From Bacillota bacterium (GTDB lineage Bacteria; Bacillota; Clostridia; Acetivibrionales; JAMNXU01), in NCBI GenBank assembly GCA_023623175.1, contig JAMNXU010000003.1, positions 29,587-93,586 on the forward strand: 64,000 nt of DNA. The letters are read 5' to 3'. A program made the translations under genes and the position numbers. Shown here in pieces: positions 17,739-26,428 of the stretch (its first letter is position 1; each line of letters starts with the position of its first letter). The notes beneath the pieces were generated by a model, which was given only the letters and a program-made list of their open reading frames with translations, was not told the DNA's origin and did no database searches.

Positions 17739-18722
17739 TCACAGGATCCGTTCGAGCAAAAACATTCCGACAAGGCAACCCAGCAGCGTTACCCCCCAGA
17801 AAGCATAAACCACCTTTGTCTCCTTCCATCCTGAGAGTTCAAAATGATGATGCAGCGGAGCCATGCGGAACACCCTTCTGCCGGTCCTCTTGAAATGAAC
17901 CACCTGGATAATGTCGGAAAGGGACTCCAATACAAATATTATGCCCACTATGAACAAAATAAGCGGCATTTCAAAAAAAACCGCAAGGGCTCCTATTGCC
18001 CCTCCCAAGGCCAGCGAACCCGTGTCTCCCATGAAGATCCTGGCCGGATGAAGGTTAAACGTCAGAAAACCGAGGCAGCCGCCCGCCGCAATCGAGGAAA
18101 AAATCCTGAGGTAGGTCCAGCTGTCCTTTGACATACCCACCACGGAGAAGAAAACCATTATTATCAGCGTTATCCCGGAAAGAAGCCCATCAAGGCCGTC
18201 GGTGAGATTAACCGAATTGACCGTGGCATACATCAGTATTACCACGTAAACGGCAAAAAGCCACCTGGGAGCCTGGTAATCGAAGAATGGCTCAAATATG
18301 CCCGTTCCGGTTTCGGTAAAGTAGGTGACATATATGGAAAAAACGGTTGCCACGAGCAGCTGCAGCACCGTTTTTTGGTTCGCATAAAGCCCGTCTTTTC
18401 TCTTTTTTACATTTTTTATGTAATCGTCTATGAAGCCCACGGCACCGAAACCTACACTCACAAGCACGAGCGGGAGTATCTGGGGATAATCCCTGTAATA
18501 ATACAGTCCCACAAGCACCATGGGAATGATGAAAATGAACCCGCCCATGTTAGGCGTGCCGGCCTTTTTTAAATGGGTGGCAGGGCCGTCGTCCCTGACC
18601 GTCTGCCCGAACTCCAGCTTTTTCATGAGCGGGATTACCATCGGACCCAAAACAAGCGCGATTACGAAGGATACAATAAAAGCCGCGATATGAGTGGATT
18701 TTAATATATGTAAATCAAACAT
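17739..18722 (-). CDS. mraY: Phospho-N-acetylmuramoyl-pentapeptide transferase (lipid I synthase)
   Basis: Integral membrane enzyme that transfers phospho-MurNAc-pentapeptide to undecaprenyl phosphate. The 327-residue protein has about ten helices. It shows the signatures GPATHLKKAGTPNMGG, the catalytic acidic motif GFIDDYIKN, NLTDGLDGL, MGDTGSLALGG, and the C-terminal PLHHHFE histidines. The start is ATG 18722: AAGGTGG lies eight bases upstream, while an upstream in-frame start would overlap murF. It lies 25 bases after murF. No murD follows, although that gene often sits between mraY and ftsW. Confidence 0.95.
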   Translation of the reverse strand: MFDLHILKSTHIAAFIVSFVIALVLGPMVIPLMKKLEFGQTVRDDGPATHLKKAGTPNMGGFIFIIPMVLVGLYYYRDYPQILPLVLVSVGFGAVGFIDDYIKNVKKRKDGLYANQKTVLQLLVATVFSIYVTYFTETGTGIFEPFFDYQAPRWLFAVYVVILMYATVNSVNLTDGLDGLLSGITLIIMVFFSVVGMSKDSWTYLRIFSSIAAGGCLGFLTFNLHPARIFMGDTGSLALGGAIGALAVFFEMPLILFIVGIIFVLESLSDIIQVVHFKRTGRRVFRMAPLHHHFELSGWKETKVVYAFWGVTLLGCLVGMFLLERIL

Positions 18723-18747
18723 GGCACGTACCACCTTTTGTATATTA

Positions 18748-20121
18748 TTAATTGCCAAGCGCTTCAGCCACTTCTTCCATTTTCATGGCTCTTGATCCCT
18801 TGACAAGAATTATGTCGCCGCTTTTCACAATATTCTTCAGGTATTCAATTACTCCCCTGTTATCTTCAAAATGCCTTGCGTTTTCTTCCGAGATTCCCGC
18901 GGCCACCGCGCCTTCGCAGTACTTCACCGCGAAATGGCCTGTTGCCAGTAAATGGTCCACCCCTGTCCGGGCGGCAAGCCTGCCCACATCGTAATGGGCC
19001 GTTTCCGCGTATTCCCCAAGTTCCAGCATGTCCCCAAGCACTGCAATCATCCTGCGTCCCTGGCCCAGTTCCTTCATCACCCTCAGAGCAGCCTCCATAG
19101 AACTGGGACTTGCGTTGTAGGCGTCATTGATAATTGTAATACCGTTTAAATCCCTGATGTCAAGTCTCATTTCCCCGGAACTGTACGATGCAATGCCGCT
19201 GATAATCTCCGACGGTTCCATGCCTGTCTCCGCGCCCGCTGCTATTGCCGCCAGCGCATTGTAAACGTTGTGAATACCGGGCGCCGGCAGGTAAACGTCA
19301 TATTCATCGTTTTTTATTCTAACACTGAAGTACACAGCCATGCCTTCGGTTTTTATGTTGTAAGCGCAATAATCGGCGTTTTTGTCCTCCAGCGCGTAGA
19401 ATACGGTCCTGTACGGCAGAAGGCCTTTAAGCGCACTCAGCATATTATCGTCGCCGTTTAAAATGACGATCCCGTTTTGGGGCAATCCTTCAAGAATCTC
19501 GAGTTTTGCCTCGAGTATTTTTTGTCTTGATCCGAGCCTTTCAATGTGGGAAATGCCTATGTTCGTTATAATTGCAATGTCGGGCCTTGCGATCGTTGTA
19601 AGATATCTGATTTCTCCGAGACCTCTCATCCCCATTTCTACCACTGCAAATTCATGGGTTTCATCAATCTTCAGCAGTGTCTGGGGAAGACCGATTTCAT
19701 TGTTGAAATTTCCTTCGGATTTCAGCACGCTGTAGCTCCGTGAAAGAACGGATGCCACCATGTCCTTGGTAGTCGTCTTTCCTACGCTTCCCGTTATTGC
19801 TATCATTTTGACGGGAAAACCGCTGCGATAATACCTCGCAATGTCTCCGAGGGCCTTGACCGTATCGCTGACGCGTATGGCAAACCGTCCTTCGGGAACA
19901 TCCACATCCCTTGATACGACACAGCCGGCAGCGCCCTTTTCAAAAGCTGCCGGTACAAAATCATGACCGTCGAATCTTTCACCGCGGATTGCTATGAAAA
20001 GGTCTCCGTCGGCTACTTTCCTGGAGTCAGTGCATATATTGCTGATCCGGGTTTTCGGATCACCGGCAACAAGGGTACCGGACGTCGCATCAACCAGTTC
20101 CTTTAAACTTAAAGATCGCAT
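18748..20121 (-). CDS. murF: UDP-MurNAc-tripeptide-D-Ala-D-Ala ligase
   Basis: Cytoplasmic Mur ligase that completes the pentapeptide precursor. The 457 residues include the N-terminal UDP-binding domain with TDSRKVADGDLF, the ATP loop ITGSVGKTTTKD near residue 110, the central NEIGLPQTLL and the C-terminal NDAYNASPSSM and LGDMLELG motifs. The ATG overlaps the end of murE by 13 bases with a GGGAG ribosome site inside murE, so the two are coupled. Length and motifs are normal. Confidence 0.96.
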   Translation of the reverse strand: MRSLSLKELVDATSGTLVAGDPKTRISNICTDSRKVADGDLFIAIRGERFDGHDFVPAAFEKGAAGCVVSRDVDVPEGRFAIRVSDTVKALGDIARYYRSGFPVKMIAITGSVGKTTTKDMVASVLSRSYSVLKSEGNFNNEIGLPQTLLKIDETHEFAVVEMGMRGLGEIRYLTTIARPDIAIITNIGISHIERLGSRQKILEAKLEILEGLPQNGIVILNGDDNMLSALKGLLPYRTVFYALEDKNADYCAYNIKTEGMAVYFSVRIKNDEYDVYLPAPGIHNVYNALAAIAAGAETGMEPSEIISGIASYSSGEMRLDIRDLNGITIINDAYNASPSSMEAALRVMKELGQGRRMIAVLGDMLELGEYAETAHYDVGRLAARTGVDHLLATGHFAVKYCEGAVAAGISEENARHFEDNRGVIEYLKNIVKSGDIILVKGSRAMKMEEVAEALGN

Positions 20122-21551
20122 AATATCTCCCTTACTATTTCCCTTTCATCGAAATGTATGGTTTTATCGCTGAACTGCTGGTAAGTTTCATGTCCTTTGC
20201 CCGCAAGAACTATTAAGTCGCCGGGACGGGCATTGGAAAGAGCGTACCTTATGGCTTCTTTCCTGTCCACAATCGTTATGTAGTTGTCCGTAACTTTTTT
20301 TATGCCTTCCTCGATATCTTTCACTATGGCAGCCGGATCCTCGGTTCTCGGGTTGTCTGAGGTTACGATGGTGAAATCGGCGAGCTTGCCGGATATTTCT
20401 CCCATGATCGGTCTCTTGGTTTTGTCACGGTCGCCGCCGCATCCGAACAGGCAGACCACGCGCCCCGGTGCAAAATCGCGGACCGTTTCCAGTATGCTTT
20501 TAAGGCTTTCCGGAGAATGGGCGTAATCTATCATCACCGTGAAGTCCCTGTCCGTTTCCACCACCTCGGCCCTGCCTGGCACGGAAACATTTTTAAGCCC
20601 GTTTTTGATGCTTTCAGTTCCCAGACCCATGAGGCAGCAGGCTCCTATCGCTCCGAGAGCATTGTACACCGTGAATTTGCCGGGAATGTTGACATATACA
20701 TCGGTTGACATCCACGGCGTTATTACGCGGAATTCCACGCTGTCCGAATGCAGTGACAGGTTTTCCGCCCTGATGTCGGCGTCCTGGGTCAGCCCGAAGG
20801 TATATACCTTGCACTTCGCCCTTTCCGCGACTTTCCTGCCGTACTCGTCGTCAATGTTGACAACTGCCTGTTTACACATATTAAAAAGCTTCATTTTGGC
20901 TTCAAAATAGTTTTCGAAAGTCTTGTGATAATCCAGATGGTCCCTTGAAAGGTTTGTAAAAATTCCTATATCGTAATCGGAGCACGAAACCCTGTGCAGA
21001 TCCAGGGCATGGGATGAAACTTCCATAACCACGTTGCTGACACCGCGGCCTTTCATATATGCAAACAGCGATTGCAGGTCCTTGGATTCGGGAGTCGTAC
21101 GCTCCGCATAGAGAATTTCGCTGCCCACCATGTTGGCAATGGTCCCTATCAGCCCCGTTTTTCTGTTTTCAGCCTCGAGCATGGCCTTCAGCATGTAGGT
21201 CGTCGTTGTTTTTCCCTTTGTTCCGGTAACGCCGGTCAGGTGAAAATCCCGTGACGGGTGACCGTAGAAGTTTGCAGAAACGTGAGCCAAAGCATACCTC
21301 GTGTTGGGTGTTTTTATTACCGTCACGTCAATGGGCGCTTCAACATCCTTTTCAACAAGAAGCGCCGCCGCCCCCGACTGCACTGCGTCCGGAACGAACC
21401 TGTGCCCGTCGGTTTTTGTGCCTTCAATACAGACAAACATTGAACCGCTGCGCACTTTTCTCGAATCGTATTCCACGGAGGCTATGTTCCTGTTTATATC
21501 TCCCTCTATACTGACTACTTCCAGTCCTTCAATCAGCTTTGTCAAAAGCAT
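20109..21551 (-). CDS. murE: UDP-MurNAc-tripeptide synthetase, meso-diaminopimelate type
   Basis: Adds the third stem-peptide residue to UDP-MurNAc-dipeptide. The 480-residue protein shows YDSRKVRSGSMFV, the ATP loop GVTGTKGKTTTTY and the C-terminal SDNPRTEDP. The DNPR motif is the accepted signature of the meso-diaminopimelate-adding enzyme, so the wall should be DAP type. Start ATG 21551 has an ideal AGGAGGG six bases upstream, whereas an upstream in-frame start at 21578 has none. It lies 33 bases after spoVD. Confidence 0.96.
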   Translation of the reverse strand: MLLTKLIEGLEVVSIEGDINRNIASVEYDSRKVRSGSMFVCIEGTKTDGHRFVPDAVQSGAAALLVEKDVEAPIDVTVIKTPNTRYALAHVSANFYGHPSRDFHLTGVTGTKGKTTTTYMLKAMLEAENRKTGLIGTIANMVGSEILYAERTTPESKDLQSLFAYMKGRGVSNVVMEVSSHALDLHRVSCSDYDIGIFTNLSRDHLDYHKTFENYFEAKMKLFNMCKQAVVNIDDEYGRKVAERAKCKVYTFGLTQDADIRAENLSLHSDSVEFRVITPWMSTDVYVNIPGKFTVYNALGAIGACCLMGLGTESIKNGLKNVSVPGRAEVVETDRDFTVMIDYAHSPESLKSILETVRDFAPGRVVCLFGCGGDRDKTKRPIMGEISGKLADFTIVTSDNPRTEDPAAIVKDIEEGIKKVTDNYITIVDRKEAIRYALSNARPGDLIVLAGKGHETYQQFSDKTIHFDEREIVREILCDL

Positions 21552-21584
21552 ATATAACCCTCCTATGTAAAATGTCAACAGCGC

Positions 21585-23765
21585 TTATTCAAGATCCGCC
21601 TCGTCAGGATCCATGAAGAATACTTCCACAAGTCCTCCCCTGGGTATCCTGGAACCCTGCTGATAGTTCTGCCTGTACGCTCTTCCTTCGCCGTTGACCT
21701 TTATGTTAAGCCCGAGACCTTTCAGAATGGCCACGGCCTCATCAACGGTCTTGTTGAGAAGGTCGGGAACAACCACCATATCATTTTCATCGGGCTTGTA
21801 TGTGTAAAGCACTATTGTTGATTTCCTGGGGATTGCCGTTTCAGGTTTCGGAGTCTGCTCTTTCACGGTGATGTCCTTGTTGGTAGCATCCCCTTCAATC
21901 CTGTATTCAAATCCCGCTTCTCTTAAAATGCTCTCGGCTTCTTTCAAAGTCTTGCCGCGTACATCGGGCACATATACATCCTCGGCCAGTTTTTTCCTGT
22001 CTTTCTCGGTATAGACTCTCTCTTCCTGTAGATAGCTAAGAATATCTTCGACAAGTTTGCCTGCCACCGGTGCCGCGATAATTCCGCCCGTGTGGGGATA
22101 TACATCGGGATGGTCGAGAGCCACGAGAACAACTATCCTCGGGTTGTCGGCGGGCGCAAAAGCCATGAAAGAGGCCACATACCTGCCGTCAATATCCGAT
22201 GTTTCGGTTTCCGAGGTACCCGTCTTGCCCGCCACGCGATAACCCGGGACATAAGCCCTGCTTCCCGTGCCCAGCGTTACCACGTCCTGCAGCAGTTTCC
22301 GCATCGTGTCCGAAGTTTTTTTCGATATGACCTGCCTGACTATTTCCGGTTCAAATTTCTTTATTACATTGCCCTCGTTGTCAGTTATTTCCTTTACAAG
22401 GTGGGGCCTTATAAGCGTGCCACCGTTTGCAATGGCGCAATAAGCCGTGACCATGTGCAGCGGCGTGACCTTGAAACGCTGCCCGAAAGATGCAACGGCC
22501 ATGTCAATTTCGGTGGGCCTTTTATGTATGATAATGTCTGCCTCGGGGAGCTCGATGCCTGTTTTGTCATAAAACCCGAAAGCCCTCATGTACTTGTAAA
22601 ACCTGTCAATTCCCAGGTCCTGGGCCACTCTTACAAAAACGGGGTTACAGGACATCTGCAGACCCTGGGCAAAGCTTTCCTCGCCATGGGCGTTAGGTTT
22701 CCAGCAGTTGATCCTGTGTCCCCCCACCGTCACGGTAAAGTCATTAACCCGGCTTTCAGGCGTGATGACTCCTTCTTCAAGACCTGCCGATGCAGTAATG
22801 GCTTTGAACGTGGAACCGGGTTCATAGGTGTCAGCCAGCGCCTTGTTTCTCCACGTGCTGTAAATGGCGTTCTCGCGCTCTTCCATCGACATGCTGTTCC
22901 ACGTGGCGTCATCAATATGCAAAGGCCTGAAGGGCGAATTGGGGTCAAAATCAGGCTTGGAAGCCATGGCAAGCACTTCCCCGTTATTAGGATCCATTAC
23001 TATCGCAACGGCGCCCTTAAGAACCTTGTTGTCAACGATGGCCTTTTCAATTGCTTTTTCGGCCAGGTACTGTATTGTTTCATCTATGGTCAGGACTACG
23101 TTGTATCCATCCTGCGGATCAATATGTCTCTCCCTGTTAAAGGGAATCTGCCTGCCCTTTGCATCCACCTCGCTCAGTATCCTGCCGGGCAGTCCTTTCA
23201 GATACTGTTCCATGGCCTTTTCAATGCCTTCCAGGCCCTGGTTGTCAGTACCTACGCATCCAAGCACGTGGCTTGCGAGGTTTCTTTTCGGGTAATACCT
23301 TTTAGTGTCTTCATCAACGGTAATGCCGACTATTTTCGCTTCCTGCAGCCACGCCCTGACTTTTGCGCCCACCTCGGGCTCAACTTTTCTCTTTATGTAC
23401 TCGTACGGGCTGTTCTTGCTTATTTTCGCCAGCACTTCCTCCTTGCTCATATCCAAAAGCTCTGCGAGCTTTTCGGCTACCGCTTCAAGATCGGCTCCGC
23501 TGTCCTGGAGTTCCTTGGGAAATGCGGAGATTGTATCAACCGAAGCGCTGACCGCCAGCGCAATTCCGTTCCTGTCATATATGGTTCCGCGTCTCGGGCT
23601 AATAATCCGGCTGCGGCTCTGCTGTTCGTAAGCCAGTCTTTGCAGTTCCGAGCCCTGGACAAACTGGATCCAGCCAACCCTTATAATAAGTAAAAAAGTT
23701 AAAAAGGTATACGCACCCAGCAGGACAAGCAATCTCTTTTTAGTTTGCATACCCGGTTTGGACAA
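21585..23765 (-). CDS. spoVD: Class B penicillin-binding protein with two PASTA domains (SpoVD/FtsI)
   Basis: Transpeptidase that cross-links septal or cortex peptidoglycan with the cluster's SEDS protein. The 726-residue protein has one N-terminal membrane helix (about residues 10-30), a dimerisation domain starting with SPRRGTIYDRNG, and a transpeptidase domain with S318-T-F-K, SCN and AGKTGTSE. Two C-terminal PASTA domains (about 595-655 and 660-720) begin YVPDVRGKTL and VVPDLLNKTV. Start is TTG with GGGGGGAT seven bases upstream. PASTA-bearing FtsI homologues in this gene order are annotated SpoVD in Clostridia. Its own promoter is predicted at 23871-23899. Confidence 0.94.
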   Translation of the reverse strand: MSKPGMQTKKRLLVLLGAYTFLTFLLIIRVGWIQFVQGSELQRLAYEQQSRSRIISPRRGTIYDRNGIALAVSASVDTISAFPKELQDSGADLEAVAEKLAELLDMSKEEVLAKISKNSPYEYIKRKVEPEVGAKVRAWLQEAKIVGITVDEDTKRYYPKRNLASHVLGCVGTDNQGLEGIEKAMEQYLKGLPGRILSEVDAKGRQIPFNRERHIDPQDGYNVVLTIDETIQYLAEKAIEKAIVDNKVLKGAVAIVMDPNNGEVLAMASKPDFDPNSPFRPLHIDDATWNSMSMEERENAIYSTWRNKALADTYEPGSTFKAITASAGLEEGVITPESRVNDFTVTVGGHRINCWKPNAHGEESFAQGLQMSCNPVFVRVAQDLGIDRFYKYMRAFGFYDKTGIELPEADIIIHKRPTEIDMAVASFGQRFKVTPLHMVTAYCAIANGGTLIRPHLVKEITDNEGNVIKKFEPEIVRQVISKKTSDTMRKLLQDVVTLGTGSRAYVPGYRVAGKTGTSETETSDIDGRYVASFMAFAPADNPRIVVLVALDHPDVYPHTGGIIAAPVAGKLVEDILSYLQEERVYTEKDRKKLAEDVYVPDVRGKTLKEAESILREAGFEYRIEGDATNKDITVKEQTPKPETAIPRKSTIVLYTYKPDENDMVVVPDLLNKTVDEAVAILKGLGLNIKVNGEGRAYRQNYQQGSRIPRGGLVEVFFMDPDEADLE

Positions 23766-23790
23766 GCTGAATCCCCCCGTATAAAATCAA

Positions 23791-23820
23791 ATATAAACCA
23801 ATCGTGCGACTGGTTTATAT
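23791..23820. promoter_or_regulatory. Inverted repeat between ftsL and spoVD
   Basis: ATATAAACCA (23791-23800) and TGGTTTATAT (23811-23820) are perfect 10-bp arms. The inner bases also pair, with one wobble, leaving a 4-base loop. It lies downstream of the predicted spoVD promoter and about 25 bases before the TTG start, in the mRNA leader. It could be an operator or an RNA hairpin. There is no strong U-run directly after it. Confidence 0.5.
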
Positions 23821-23870
23821 ATAATTAATGGTCACAATCCTCTATTCCGAGGGTTGTTTTGTCTATTGTA

Positions 23871-23899
23871 TTTATACCATATTGAACCTTTTCATCCAA
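23871..23899 (-). promoter_or_regulatory. Predicted sigma-A promoter for spoVD
   Basis: On the minus strand TTGGAT (23894-23899), 17 bases, then TATAAA (23871-23876) preceded by TGG, an extended -10. The -35 overlaps the ftsL stop codon. This would let spoVD and the mur genes be expressed apart from mraZ-ftsL. Confidence 0.5.
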
Positions 23900-24389
23900 G
23901 AAGGTAAAGCAAACTGGCAATTTTTTCTTTAATAACGTATATCCATCCACTTTTCTTTTCTGCTTTCAGACCGGATTCCGTAATCCTGGTGAAATCTGTC
24001 TTAGGCACATTTACGTAAATTATCTGGTAATCTTCCGGCATTTGCATACCCAGTCTTACCTGGGCTATCTCCTTCACTTCCCGGAGATCAAGCATCCTTT
24101 CAATCTCGACTTTCAGGCGGGCATTTTCATCCCTGAGCTTTGCATAGACTTTTGTTTCCTTGTTTATGTCATAATTGATCTTGGTAATCACGGCATACCG
24201 AAACATAATCGCCAGGAACAGGGCAAAGGTCGCCATTGTATAGGCAACCAGCTTGAGCTTGAATTTTGCATGGGATTTTTGTTCCTTTTTTTGCTTTAGT
24301 ACCGGATTCTGCTCATATATATCATATACCTCATATTCCGGTTTGGGCGCGGCAGATCCGTTAACGTAGAATTTGGCTGTCTCTAACAA
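23892..24389 (-). CDS. ftsL: FtsL-like cell division protein
   Basis: Small bitopic protein of the division complex that in other bacteria pairs with DivIC and activates the FtsW-PBP pair. The 165 residues have the expected plan: a basic cytoplasmic N-terminus, one membrane helix at about 47-68, and an outer coiled coil (about 72-110, KLRDENARLKVEIERM) ending in the VKEIAQVRLGMQMP segment typical of FtsL/DivIC proteins. Start is TTG with AGGGGTGA upstream. Sequence conservation in this family is weak, so the call rests on architecture and on its position between rsmH and spoVD. Confidence 0.85.
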   Translation of the reverse strand: MLETAKFYVNGSAAPKPEYEVYDIYEQNPVLKQKKEQKSHAKFKLKLVAYTMATFALFLAIMFRYAVITKINYDINKETKVYAKLRDENARLKVEIERMLDLREVKEIAQVRLGMQMPEDYQIIYVNVPKTDFTRITESGLKAEKKSGWIYVIKEKIASLLYLLG

Positions 24390-24732
24390 TTTTATTCACC
24401 CCTGACCCCGATTATTACTATTGCACCGGTTATGCCGAAACAAGGTGTTTAATGGGAGCCCTTGAAACGGCTCCCGATGTCTTTTGTGTGTCTGAGCAGC
24501 TCATCTTTCGTGCCTGAAGGATGCTTTTCTTTTGTTTTTACCTTGAAGCGCTTTTCTTCCGTGTTTTTCGCCTGAAGCGATTTTTCTTTTGTAACTGCAT
24601 CGTGTTTTGTCTTTTGTGCATTTTACTTTTTTCTTTTGTGTCTTCAGACCTTGTCCTTTGCAAAGTGACCCGTGAGTTTTATATATTCAAAAGCATGAAG
24701 CCCAGTTGACCGGTCTAAAGCTTTTCAGGGAT
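24390..24732 (-). other. Unusual 343-base spacer between rsmH and ftsL
   Basis: These genes normally lie close together. On the minus strand the spacer is purine-rich with loosely repeated A-rich/CTTCAGGC segments (about 24500-24600). One frame encodes a Lys/Glu-rich peptide of about 57 residues ending at a TAA near 24450, but it has no ATG, GTG or TTG start. A second, overlapping frame gives a Lys/Arg-rich peptide of about 40 residues. A GGGAGCC / GGCTCCC hairpin lies at 24454-24475. It may be the wreck of a small basic protein gene or a structured leader. I cannot name a function. Confidence 0.45.
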
Positions 24733-25674
24733 TTAAAGTTTTTCAAGGATTCTGAGTTTTGCGCTCCTGGCCCTGGGGTTTTCCTCCAGCTCCTTTTTCC
24801 CGGGAACAACAGGTTTCCTCGTCAAAACCGAAGCGAGTGGTTTTTTACCGCATATGCAGGCCGGAAATTCGGGAGGACATGTACACGGGTCCGAAAGTTT
24901 CTGAAACGTTTTTTTCACTATCCTGTCTTCCAGCGAATGAAATGTTATAATACAGATTCTTCCTCCCGGTTTCAGCAGGTCCACCGCCGTATTTATCGCT
25001 TCTTCAAGAATTCCGAGCTCGTTGTTTACCTCAATCCTGATGGCCTGGAACGTCCTTTTGGCGGGATGGGGACCTTCCCGTCTTGCCGACGCGGGTATGG
25101 CGGCCTTTATTATGTCCACGAGCTGGCTTGTCGTGGTGATTCTTGAGTTCCGCCGGTAATCAGCTATAAACGACGCTATCCTTTTTGCCCACCTCTCCTC
25201 GCCGTAATCCCGGATAATCCGGTACAACTCCTGTTCGCTGTACTCGTTTACAACGGTTTCAGCCGTAAGTTCCTGCCTTGTGTCCATTCTCATGTCCAGG
25301 GGCGCGTCGTGCTGGTAACTGAAACCCCTTTTCGGTTCATCAAGCTGGTGGGACGATACCCCGAGATCCAGCAATATTCCGTCAACAGCCTCTATACCAA
25401 GCTTCGAAGCAACCTGTGCCATATTTATAAAATTAGTGTTTTCAAGTACAAAGCGTGCCCTGGAACCCAGCGCTTCAAGCCTGCCGCGCGATACTTCAAT
25501 AGCGGTGGCGTCCTGGTCAAGGCCTATCAGCATTCCATTTTCTCCGAGTCTCACGAGAATTTCCGAGGAATGGCCTGCGCCTCCCATCGTTCCGTCTATA
25601 TAAATCCCATCTTCCCTGATATTCAGTCCTTCCAGGCATTCTTCCAGCAACACCGGCTTATGGCTGTATTCCAT
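24733..25674 (-). CDS. rsmH: 16S rRNA (cytosine1402-N4)-methyltransferase
   Basis: Methylates C1402 in the ribosomal decoding centre using S-adenosylmethionine. The 313 residues show the N-terminal [16 protein letters not shown]-binding [26 protein letters not shown] and the C-terminal [14 protein letters not shown] set the start at ATG 25674 because GAGAGGT lies six bases upstream; a TTG 15 bases further out has no ribosome site. It follows mraZ by 16 bases, the standard dcw order. Confidence 0.96.
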   Translation of the reverse strand: MEYSHKPVLLEECLEGLNIREDGIYIDGTMGGAGHSSEILVRLGENGMLIGLDQDATAIEVSRGRLEALGSRARFVLENTNFINMAQVASKLGIEAVDGILLDLGVSSHQLDEPKRGFSYQHDAPLDMRMDTRQELTAETVVNEYSEQELYRIIRDYGEERWAKRIASFIADYRRNSRITTTSQLVDIIKAAIPASARREGPHPAKRTFQAIRIEVNNELGILEEAINTAVDLLKPGGRICIITFHSLEDRIVKKTFQKLSDPCTCPPEFPACICGKKPLASVLTRKPVVPGKKELEENPRARSAKLRILEKL

Positions 25675-25690
25675 CCATATACCTCTCAAA

Positions 25691-26128
25691 TCATATGTTT
25701 ATGCCGAGCGAAGCCAGCTTTTCGGCAAGTTTTTCACCGCTGAGATTCTCATTGCTGCTGTAGTTCTCCCATTTAGCCCTGTCCCAGATTTCGACCCTCG
25801 TCGAAATTCCGATTATGTATACATCCTTTTCAAGCCCAGCATATTCCTTGAGATTTTGCGGTATCAATATTCTGCCCTGCTTGTCCAGGACACATTCGGT
25901 GGCGCCGGCAAAGAAAAATCTCATGAACGCTCTTGCATCCTTGTCGGCCAGTGGCAACGATTTAAGCTTGTTTTCAAAGTTGGCCCATTCCTTTGGTGAA
26001 TACGCAAAAAGACAGTTATCAAGCCCCTTGGTCAGAATAAAGCTGTGTCCGAGCCCTTCCCTGAACTTAGCGGGGATGATGACTCTGCTTTTAGGGTCTA
26101 TTGTGTGCAGGTATTCACCATAAAACAA
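25691..26128 (-). CDS. mraZ: Transcriptional regulator MraZ
   Basis: Ring-forming AbrB-fold DNA-binding protein that in other bacteria binds upstream of its own gene and controls the division/cell-wall operon. The 145 residues contain the two MraZ repeats with [15 protein letters not shown] (about 11-25) and [12 protein letters not shown] (about 82-93). Start is TTG with a GGGGTGT ribosome site that is itself part of the repeated operator upstream. It is first in the operon, directly after a predicted promoter. Confidence 0.96.
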   Translation of the reverse strand: MFYGEYLHTIDPKSRVIIPAKFREGLGHSFILTKGLDNCLFAYSPKEWANFENKLKSLPLADKDARAFMRFFFAGATECVLDKQGRILIPQNLKEYAGLEKDVYIIGISTRVEIWDRAKWENYSSNENLSGEKLAEKLASLGINI

Positions 26129-26136
26129 TCAGTACA

Positions 26137-26186
26137 CCCCACTTTTTTATCACTTCACACCACTTGGCCCCACTTTTCACCACCTT
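26137..26186 (-). promoter_or_regulatory. MraZ-binding repeat array in the mraZ leader
   Basis: On the minus strand AAGTG occurs four times, with CACTT on the plus strand at 26140, 26151, 26161 and 26171, that is, spaced 11, 10 and 10 bases. A degenerate AAGGTG at 26181 continues the phase. Known MraZ sites are short repeats of this type with helical-turn spacing. The array lies between the predicted transcription start and the TTG, well placed for autorepression, and its last box overlaps the ribosome site. Confidence 0.7.
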
Positions 26187-26194
26187 GTACTGTT

Positions 26195-26223
26195 ATTTTA
26201 AGACAACCCTTATTAATAATCAA
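26195..26223 (-). promoter_or_regulatory. Predicted sigma-A promoter of the dcw operon
   Basis: On the minus strand TTGATT (26218-26223), exactly 17 bases, then TAAAAT (26195-26200). The start point near 26188 is directly upstream of the MraZ boxes. Confidence 0.7.
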
Positions 26224-26251
26224 GTGTTTTGTTGCAAAAAAAACCAAAAAT

Positions 26252-26276
26252 AAAAAAATAGGACATAAGTCCTATT
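26252..26276 (-). terminator. Terminator after rodA
   Basis: AATAGGAC / GTCCTATT forms a perfect 8-bp stem with a 4-base loop, followed on the minus strand by a long U-rich run (T7-A-T5). It lies about 150 bases past the rodA stop and ahead of the mraZ promoter. Confidence 0.85.
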
Positions 26277-26428
26277 GATTTTGGGAGCATGAGAGTTGTT
26301 GATTATGATTTTTGGAATCGCAGGCTGCAGCATGACAGCCATTGATTATGGTCCGAAAGTTCGTTGGCCGGCCTGGAAATGTGTCAGCACCAGAATAATG
26401 GCCGGGAAATTGGAAATACCGGCCGGAC

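Noticed and set aside
22092..23693. Long plus-strand open frame of 533 codons
   Set aside because: It lies entirely opposite spoVD, whose family match, ribosome site and motifs are clear. The antisense frame shows no recognisable domain.
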